A program made the position numbers and the translations under genes. A stretch of DNA of 64,000 bases from Arachnopeziza araneosa (Eukaryota; Ascomycota; Leotiomycetes; Helotiales; Arachnopezizaceae): NCBI GenBank assembly GCA_003988855.1, contig QYAI01000010.1:186001-250000 (forward strand), written 5' to 3'. Of this stretch, positions 57,211 to 64,000 are shown in pieces. Every line of letters starts with the position of its first letter. Position 1 is the stretch's first letter. Under the pieces are notes generated by a model. The model saw only the letters and a list, made by a program, of their open reading frames with translations, was not told the origin of the DNA and made no database searches.

Positions 57211-57654
57211 GAGAGGAAATGCAGGAATGGGGAACTCCATGGTCTTTAGTATTTAAGATTAGCTGATAGTCTCAATGAATTCACATCTTTTCCTGAACGC
57301 TTATCAAACCATGGAACGCCTGAAATATTTTCAGTGCCTCAATTTAGTTCTTGTAGGATGTCAATCTGGTCTGCCCTGACCGAACAATCCAAAGACTCTA
57401 AAGGAGTTGAAGCACAAGAACTGGATTTTATACACCCATCGAACACAACAGCCTAGCCGGTTTATCCTCGCATACAAGCCAACCAAGATTAATTTCTCAA
57501 GCGCTGTATCTTGTAGGCTAAAGTTGAAGCTAAAACACGTGATGCCGATGCAAGAGGATTACCTCATGGTACCTTAAGACCGACGTCAACAGTTTAGAAT
57601 TTAAGACAACTTCAAAGGAACATTTTACACCTTTAAAACGACGAAATCAACATC
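57211..57654. promoter_or_regulatory. intergenic, promoter of the small four-exon gene
   Basis: A 444-bp gap with CACGTG at 57536-57541, about 115 bp before the next ATG, followed by an A-rich leader. No gene seen. Confidence 0.4.
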
Positions 57655-58185
57655 ATGACTCCTCAACCAGAACAACGTGTTCATGTTGTAACAGTCAACT
57701 CTGACTCTGCGCAAGCTAAAGATGTTATCGAACAACTCAAGGAGGCAAGACTAATTCACCTCCGCCTTAAACAACACGCTGACTCCTCTAGGCTGTGAAG
57801 GCGAAGTATCACCTTGTCCACGTGGCCAACTGTTCAAGTACCTGAGCGACCACACCCGCAACCATGGAGCTCAAGCTGATACTATTCTCACTAGGCATTA
57901 CGGTGGTCAAACATGTCCTCACGTCCCTGGTCACCCAACCTAAAGTCCTGGTATGTTCTCTGCATTGAAGGAAAGAGTGAGGCTTACCTTGCACGAACCT
58001 AGATTGCCTCCAGTCGCTGGTTCGATGACGAACAGGAAGAGATCCGAGAGATTGCGCAGAGGATCCTTCCCGATGTCAAGTTGATCATGCTTCCCAAGGA
58101 TGTGAATGTGAAGGGAGGCGAAGAAGAAACGATTGAGTACTTGGTTGATCAGGTCACCTCGTCTCACCTGCCAACTCGGGCATGA
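57655..58185 (+). CDS. small hypothetical protein, four exons, with a GC-AG intron
   Basis: Not recognised. Exons 57655-57744, 57792-57837, 57895-57950 and 58003-58185 total 375 nt and 124 residues in one frame. Intron 1 has a GC donor (GAG|GCAAGA) with branch GCTGAC and acceptor CTCTAG; introns 2 and 3 are GT-AG. The protein reads as alternating strands and helices: QRVHVVTVNSDSAQAKDVIEQLKE, then VKAKYHLVHVANCSS, then QPKVLIASSRWFDDEQEEI, then LPDVKLIMLPKDVNVKGG, suggesting a small alpha/beta (Rossmann-like) fold. No signal peptide. An alternative start inside intron 2 (ATG at 57864) would give an 89-residue protein with a hydrophobic N-terminus, but it ignores the well-matched upstream exons. 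Confidence 0.6.
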
Positions 58186-59779
58186 GACGTCCGAGGTGTA
58201 CATAAGTATCTACCTAGCTGTAGTCGCAGGGCAGACGGAGCAGATTTGAAGCAACCAAGAAAACAAGTACTCGAGGCAAAACAGACCTGAATGAGCGGCT
58301 ACGCAGATTATATGCATAAATTGTCGTATTGAACAGTCTCATGGCCACCTGCGGAGTTTTATTGCAGCCCAAGTTTCGGGTCACGCTTTTCGGGCCCTCC
58401 TCCACGTGATAGCAGCTGCACTGCCCCCATTCTCATTCTCGAGAGCATGAAACGGTCGATTATGTGGCCGTCTGACCTCGACCGGCCTCATTGTGTGCAT
58501 CGGAGACAGGGAGGATGCATGCTGCATAAGTCTCTCAGAATGAAGGTTTTGATGAGCTTCCCAGCCTCTCGTTCTGCGTCCGAAGAGCTGGATGAACGCA
58601 GCCTGCATAAGAATGTGGGGAAAGGTACAGTCGAGTATGAGTCAGAGGAAGGCATGAAACGGATGATCTCGAAACATTTGTGGTGGTGTTGTCCAATTGC
58701 GAGCGTAGACACGAGATGACTCTTTTCCTCCCAATTGCCGTGCATTTACTCGTGGTTGTGGTCTGCAGCGCGTCCTTAAACAAGCCAGGATGCGTTCGCT
58801 TGTTTGCGCGTAGCCAGAAACCAATAGCCGGCCGCAACGGGGCTCTCGCTAATCGCGACCCTGACACGGTAACCGCCAGCAACGACCTCTCGTGGAGCAG
58901 CGTACACAGTGTGTAATGCAATTTCCAGCGGCGCTTCAATGTCGGCTGTGCGAGATTAAAGCGCCAATGTCGCGCGGTATTGACGGGCCTTTAATCAGGA
59001 CATTGGCGGCTCTCCGAGTTTCACGGCGAATAGGATTCAGCCAGGCGCTGGAGCCCAAAAATACGCTCTTCTGGACTCTTCTGAAGGCGCGAGGTGACGC
59101 GGGCGGCTCGTGAAGCATACGCGATGCTCCCACGCAAACAAAGAGCGTGGGCAGCCGACCTACCGTGTTGATGCCGCGCATGCCCATCTCTTCGTGAACA
59201 GAGCAGAGCGAGCGAGCTAAACATGCAGCTTAATATCCACACTGGCCGGGCTCTAATTATGACTCACGAATACATGTGCAGAGCTGCAGCTGTCGCTAGC
59301 CGGTTCTCCTTCCGAGCCAAAATGAGGCGCTTCCTGAGGAGCGAACCATCTGGCTGCGAGGCCACGACCAAGAAACAGACTCCGGTACACACAATGGGGC
59401 ACTCGATTTCTCTCTTCTCCGCGTTTCACCTTCATTTTGCATTTCCAGACCCTGGATTCTGGCGGCGTGGATTGGGCTGTGCTGCTCCATCTCCGGTCGA
59501 GGATAAGTATGGGCGATGTTCCTCGGGATCTGTTGGTTTTTGTTCATCCAGTTCACTCATATTTCCTCTCTCTGTCCCATTAGTAGACCAAGAATTACAC
59601 ACGAATCTCCTTGCCTCTCCTGTCTATCTAACAATTATTGGAGCTGGCCTCCTCATACATAATTTATAGTGTCTAATAGACACCAGCCCCCTCGTTTCCG
59701 TCCCACTGCGTAAGCTACTCGATTCCATCCTCGCTGCCCATCATGGCTAACCAAGTCCAAAAGTCTGGAAGCAGACAAG
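58186..59779. other. 1.6-kb intergenic region, no gene seen
   Basis: G/C-moderate sequence with overlapping short frames on both strands and no domain. CACGTG at 58403. Probably the long promoter of the 59780 gene. Confidence 0.4.
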
Positions 59780-61447
59780 ATGTCTTTCGACTACTCCTTT
59801 TCATTTGGGCCCGCGACTCCTCCCGAGTTCTGTTTTGATGAGCCTCTGAACGCGCCAACCTTCTCCATGGGCCACAGCCGTTCAAGCTCTCACGCTTCCA
59901 TGTACTCATGCGACTCGTCACCTGACTCTGTCAACACGCAATTGACCACACCAGTCAGATCACCCATCAGGCAACATGGTCCGTTATTGTTGCCCAAGAT
60001 CCGCCCACAGGATCAGGAGATCACTTCTCCCCCAAAGCGATTCAAGACGATGCCAGTGACCAAGAAGAGCTCACAATCAGCCTTCAGGCCGACTCATACT
60101 CGGAGTTACACCAACCCCGAGTCCATCTCTTTCGCACAAGACAACTTCCCATCTCACACTCGTTCAATGACAACATTGTGCTCTCCAATCTCTTTCACCA
60201 CTCCACCCCCAGAAAATCAACGACGAGCATCAAGTGCTGAACTCGACGGCCAGACACTGGGAAAGTATGGATTCCCCACCTATCGCCAAATGCCAACATA
60301 CATTCCTTCTGCGACCAACGCTGGAACAGAAACGTTCAGTATGCCCCAACAATTCTTCCAAGTGCCGCAACGTACCCCGTCGCCACTTCAGAATACCATC
60401 TGCATCGATAATCTTACCACCATGAGCCCTCTTGATGATGGTACTAACACAACCTTAATGGCTTACCTCACCTCACCCAACCCTGCGCCAGCTTTGGTCC
60501 GTTCGCTCAACATCCACGTTCGCGATACAAACACAAAGCATTTCTGGTGGGACATTCGACAGATCCGACCATGGACAGCTTTCAACCCAACCACCATCAA
60601 CGCAATTCCAGGTCTAAATGCACTTCTCAATATTAGCCTTCCAACAATCACCTTTCCTACCACACCTCGAACCTCTTCGCAGCCAGAGACTGAGCTAGAA
60701 CTTCAAAACATCTACAACTCATTCTATGCAACGAAGCTAAATGCTGCGCTCTCGCTGTCGCTCGGACCCCGCCACTTGGTAATGCGTCCTTCGAGCAAGG
60801 GAACCGACCCATCTTTCATCTCAAATTACACTGATGATACTTCTCAACTCATCTATGGTCGTGGCCTGGGTCGCGTTGTTGGATTGGTCAAGTCATTTGA
60901 TAGATGGAACACGGGCATGCGAGTCGAAGGCAACCATCGCAAGGTAGAATACCTACGAGGTCTTGCACATTTGCACCGCCACATGCGAGAACATGGCTGC
61001 CGATATGGATTCATCATGACTGAAATCGAGCTCGTCGTAGTACGCAATGGTGCTGACAATGTGCCTCACTTTGGTTACTTGGAGGTCCAAACCATCCAGC
61101 TCGCAGCACATGATTCTCAGACATCAACTTTCGAGGAAGTTGAAGGCAGCTTCGTTGATGCCGGCGAGGAGAATCTAGTCCCAAAGCAGCCCAAGATGAC
61201 CGCTCTGCTCGCTTTGTGGTATCTTCACATGCTCGCAAGAGATGATACATTACCTGGGCAGATTGGATGGAAGAGTGAGATTGGTGCTCCTGCTGAAGGC
61301 ACAAGGAGGAAGTGCTTACCAAAAGATGAGTGGATTCCTGAGCCTCAGCTTGCCGAAAAGCGTGAGGCGAAGCGGATGAGAGGGTGGGTTTGGCCTGAGG
61401 AGGCGGTGGGAAGAAAGGAGTTGGGGAAGAGAGGTGTGAGATATTAG
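59780..61447 (+). CDS. uncharacterised 555-residue protein with an ordered C-terminal domain
   Basis: Single exon starting MSFDYSFSFGPATPPEFCFDE. The first 240 residues are Ser/Pro/Thr-rich and disordered, with a basic PPKRFKTMPVTKK patch that may be a nuclear signal. From about residue 235 it becomes ordered: LVRSLNIHVRDTNTKHFWWDIRQIRPWTAFN, then LVMRPSSKGTDP, then VEYLRGLAHLHRHMREHGCRYGFIMTEIELVVVRNG...HFGYLEVQTIQLA. The last part, an acidic residue inside a strand followed by ExQ on the next, resembles the core of PD-(D/E)XK-like restriction-endonuclease folds, but I regard that as a hint only. The C-terminus is basic (KREAKRMRGWVWPEE). A long uninterrupted frame and coherent composition make the gene secure; its function is not known to me. 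Confidence 0.75.
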   Translation: MSFDYSFSFGPATPPEFCFDEPLNAPTFSMGHSRSSSHASMYSCDSSPDSVNTQLTTPVRSPIRQHGPLLLPKIRPQDQEITSPPKRFKTMPVTKKSSQSAFRPTHTRSYTNPESISFAQDNFPSHTRSMTTLCSPISFTTPPPENQRRASSAELDGQTLGKYGFPTYRQMPTYIPSATNAGTETFSMPQQFFQVPQRTPSPLQNTICIDNLTTMSPLDDGTNTTLMAYLTSPNPAPALVRSLNIHVRDTNTKHFWWDIRQIRPWTAFNPTTINAIPGLNALLNISLPTITFPTTPRTSSQPETELELQNIYNSFYATKLNAALSLSLGPRHLVMRPSSKGTDPSFISNYTDDTSQLIYGRGLGRVVGLVKSFDRWNTGMRVEGNHRKVEYLRGLAHLHRHMREHGCRYGFIMTEIELVVVRNGADNVPHFGYLEVQTIQLAAHDSQTSTFEEVEGSFVDAGEENLVPKQPKMTALLALWYLHMLARDDTLPGQIGWKSEIGAPAEGTRRKCLPKDEWIPEPQLAEKREAKRMRGWVWPEEAVGRKELGKRGVRY

Positions 61448-61770
61448 TACTGGAATGGAAATGTGGGCTGCTGGTCGGTCCAGCATAAACTACATGCTTT
61501 AGGATTCACGAGTAATGAGCTCTAGTACATACTTTCGCTTTAATAATTCAGAACTTCAATCATCTCGTCTCTCTATGTCCGTGAATGGTTCTGTAGACAG
61601 TCTCCCAAAAACTGTCCAAGTCACATGATACGTTTGTGCTGTTTGCGTTCTTGAGAGTACGAGGCTGGAAGCAATATTGATTGAGGCTGACTTGGGCCGG
61701 CCCGCCTCTCTATATATCAAGCTTTACAACAAGCCAAGACGGCAGAGAATCTGCAGAACTTGGAAATATC
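61448..61770. promoter_or_regulatory. intergenic, rex2 promoter
   Basis: A 323-bp gap, AT-rich, with CTATATATC near 61709, about 60 bp before the rex2 ATG, that could serve as a TATA-like element. Confidence 0.4.
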
Positions 61771-62435
61771 ATGGCTAAACCAAATACCGATAATCCACTA
61801 GTATGGATAGATTGTGAGGTAACATCTAGCGAGGAACGCATATCGAGCTCACTGACCGCTGCAGATGACGGGACTCGATGTGGAGAACGATGTGATTATT
61901 GAAATATTCTGCATAATCACCAATGGCGACTTGGAAGTCCTTGATGAAGAAGGCTGGGGAGCGGTGATACATCAAACAAAAGAAACAATGGACAAGATGG
62001 TGCGTCTGCACACTGCAGATCGATATCTATTTCAGCATTGACAAGCAAAAGGACGACTGGTGTACCCGAACACATCGAGAGAGTGGTCTTACAGCCGCAG
62101 TGCTTGCGTCGACGACTACTCCCGATCAAGCCGCGACCGACCTCCTCGAATACATAAAGAGATATATTCCGAAGCCACGGATAGCACTATTGGCGGGGAA
62201 CTCGGTCCATGCAGATAAGGCGTTTCTACGGAAAGACCCTTACAAGAAAGTCAACGATCACTTCCACCACCGAATACTGGATGTAAGCACCATCAAAGAA
62301 GCTGCAAAACGCTGGAGCAGTGCGGAAGTCCTCCGCCATCGGCCGAACAAGAAAGGCTTGCACAAAGCAAAAGATGATATTCTGGAGAGTATCGAAGAGG
62401 CAAAATACTACCGCGAAAAGATATTTCAGTTATGA
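61771..62435 (+). CDS. rex2: oligoribonuclease (Rex2/Orn, DEDDh exonuclease)
   Basis: 3'-5' exonuclease that degrades short oligoribonucleotides, in yeast mitochondrial and also involved in RNA processing. Exons 61771-61818, 61865-61999 and 62052-62435 total 567 nt and 188 residues, the usual Orn length. ExoI motif WIDCE|MTGLD is split by the first intron; ExoII is LAGNSVHADKAFL; ExoIII is HHRILDVSTIKE, giving all DEDDh metal ligands. RTHRESGLT is the usual substrate-contact block. Introns are 46 and 52 nt, GT-AG; the second uses a CAAAAG acceptor after CATTGAC. No clear mitochondrial presequence is seen at this ATG, so either a cytosolic form is encoded or an upstream start was missed. Confidence 0.93.
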
Positions 62436-62710
62436 TGAAGATATAATAATAGCGAAATATATTGCTTCTGCTGCCCAATATTTGGCGGGAACGCCTGAGT
62501 CTCAATTGTGGCTTAAAGTTGATTGAGGAGGGCACGGTGATTGGCTCAATGCCTCACAACCCCTCGGTGGCGCTCAACGTGGGGCGTCACTTTTGTTGAT
62601 CACCGCCGTCTTATTTCTAGAGCTCAAGAACACTCTTCACCTCCTTTCCATTCTTGATTTTCCCTGCAGCTTTCCTCAATCCCATACATTCAGTCTTCAA
62701 GAAAACAATC
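62436..62710. promoter_or_regulatory. intergenic, phosphoglucomutase promoter
   Basis: A 275-bp gap whose 3' part is a pyrimidine-rich leader (CTTCACCTCCTTTCC...), typical of highly expressed fungal housekeeping genes. No gene seen. Confidence 0.45.
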
Positions 62711-64000
62711 ATGAGTGTCTCTACCGTCAGCATTAAGCCTTTCACGGACCAGAAGCCCGGAACGTATGTTGCACCCCGCTATGCCAGCTCATGAACTCAC
62801 AGCAAACAGCTCTGGTCTGCGTAAGAAGGTCGTCGTTTTCCAACAACCTCACTACAGTGAATCTTTCGTCACCAGTATCCTTCTTTCTATTCCCGAAGGA
62901 GTCGAGGGAAGTTTCTTGGTCATTGGTGGTGATGGCAGATACTGGAACCCGGAGGTGGTGCAGTTGATCGCTAAGATCGGAGCTGCATACGGAGTCAAGA
63001 AGCTTCTGATCGGCCAACATGGTATCTTGAGTACTCCTGCAGCAAGCCACATCATCAGAAAACGCAAAGCAACTGGTGGTATCCTCTTGACCGCAAGTCA
63101 CAATGCTGGTGGTATGTTTTATCCCTCACAGCAGCACGCTCCAAACAGCAAGCTGATGTGCTTAGGTCCCAAGAACGATTTCGGTATCAAGTACAATCTT
63201 GCCAACGGTGGACCAGCTCCAGAATCCGTCACCAACAAGATCTACGCAGCTTCAAAGAACTTGACTTCTTATAAGATTGCAGATATTCCAGATGTCGACA
63301 TCTCAACTATCGGCACAAAAACATATGGTTCCGTGGAAGTGGAAATTATCGATTCCACCGCAGACTACACCGAAATGTTGAAAGATATCTTTGACTTTCC
63401 TCTGATCAAGAAGTTTTTCAAGGATCATACTGACTTCAAGGTTCTCTTTGATGCTCTTCACGGTGTCACTGGCCCATATGGCAAGGCTATCTTTGAGACA
63501 GAGCTCGGTCTCTCTAGTTCCAGCACTCAGAACTGCATTCCTTCGCCGGATTTCAATGGTGGTCACCCAGACCCCAACCTTACCTATGCTCATTCTCTGG
63601 TCGAGGCTGTTGATAAGGGAAAGATCCATTTCGGTGCCGCCAGTGACGGAGATGGCGACCGTAACATGATCTACGGTGCCAATGCATTCGTTTCTCCTGG
63701 AGACAGTCTTGCTATTATCGCTCACCACGCAAAGCTTATCCCATACTTCAAAAAGCAAGGTGTCTACGGTCTTGCACGCAGTATGCCAACCTCTGGAGCT
63801 GTTGATCTTGTTGCCAAAGCCCAAGGCCTCAACTCCTATGAGGTGCCAACAGGCTGGAAGTTCTTCTGTGCTCTTTTTGACGCAGACAAGCTATCCATCT
63901 GTGGTGAGGAATCATTCGGTACTGGAAGCAACCACATCCGTGAGAAGGATGGTCTCTGGGCTGTTGTTGCTTGGTTGAACATTATTGCTGGTATTGGTGA
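62711..64000 (+). CDS. pgm2: phosphoglucomutase (partial, cut by window end)
   Basis: Interconverts glucose-1-phosphate and glucose-6-phosphate, linking glycolysis with glycogen, trehalose and UDP-glucose (cell-wall) synthesis. Exons 62711-62763, 62810-63111 and 63166 to beyond 64000; about 396 of the expected 555 or so residues are present. Start MSVSTVSIKPFTDQKPGTSGLRKK is diagnostic. The phosphoserine loop reads TASHNAGGPKNDFGIKYN, with Ala where most characterised PGMs have Pro (TASHNPGG). The metal-binding loop DGDGDRNM and the sugar-binding loop CGEESFGTGS are intact. Both introns are GT-AG, the second splitting a Gly codon in the active-site loop. Cytosolic. Identification is certain; yeast has two paralogues, so the pgm2 symbol is by similarity. 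Confidence 0.96.

Noticed and set aside
57864..58185. Two-exon 89-residue protein starting MELKLILFSLG
   Set aside because: Its start falls inside a well-formed intron (GTACCT ... GCTGAT ... CACTAG), and the four-exon model explains more coding sequence in one frame.

Overview
This is nuclear DNA of a filamentous ascomycete (Pezizomycotina). Genes carry short introns of about 40-75 nt with GTRNGT-like donors, TACTAAC/CTAAC-like branch sites and YAG acceptors. The gene set is fungal: Tim44, Atp14 (ATP synthase subunit h), Rsc7/Swp82, Sch9, a Clg1-type cyclin and a GH18 chitinase of the fungal type. The protein sequences feel closest to Leotiomycetes, but that is an impression, not a tested placement. 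Gene order looks like ordinary housekeeping territory broken by three poorer stretches. All exon models below were built by hand and checked for frame closure.

Layout. 0.4-6.2 kb: Obg-like ATPase OLA1 (minus), a PPPDE peptidase (plus), mitochondrial ribosomal protein uS11m (minus) and Tim44 (plus), arranged as two divergent pairs. 6.2-10.1 kb: AT-rich gene-poor DNA with a small dispersed repeat. 10.1-14.6 kb: an F-box protein and a Clg1-type cyclin in tail-to-tail orientation. 14.6-21.3 kb: a 6.7-kb stretch with no convincing protein gene, but with G-rich and pentameric repeats and a decayed three-unit repeat. 21.3-29.4 kb: a NodB polysaccharide deacetylase, a 1,344-residue VPS9-ankyrin-PX-BAR protein of the Vrl1/VARP-like kind, and a GH18 chitinase broken by one base. 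30.6-39.3 kb: Sch9 kinase diverging from an Rsc7/Swp82 chromatin-remodeller subunit, then a deaminase-fold protein. 39.7-43.5 kb: a small hypothetical gene, Atp14 and a protein with two related segments. 44.2-51.1 kb: proteasome ATPase Rpt5, a peroxisomal MaoC hydratase (ends SKL), TFIIB and a NADAR protein. 52.0-58.2 kb: a disordered protein, two divergent medium-chain reductases and a small four-exon gene with a GC-AG intron. 59.8-64.0 kb: a conserved-looking unknown 555-residue protein, oligoribonuclease Rex2 and phosphoglucomutase, which runs off the end.

How genes relate. There are no operons. The visible organisation is divergent promoter sharing, most strikingly uS11m/Tim44 (both mitochondrial, 212 bp apart). 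Deacetylase and chitinase are both chitin/cell-wall enzymes and flank the endosomal Vrl1-like gene, but nothing shows that they form a functional cluster. I found no tRNA, rRNA, CRISPR or intact transposon. No clearly new multi-gene system is visible. The best leads are the Vrl1-like architecture, the deaminase with widely separated zinc motifs, the broken chitinase, and the repeat-bearing gene desert.
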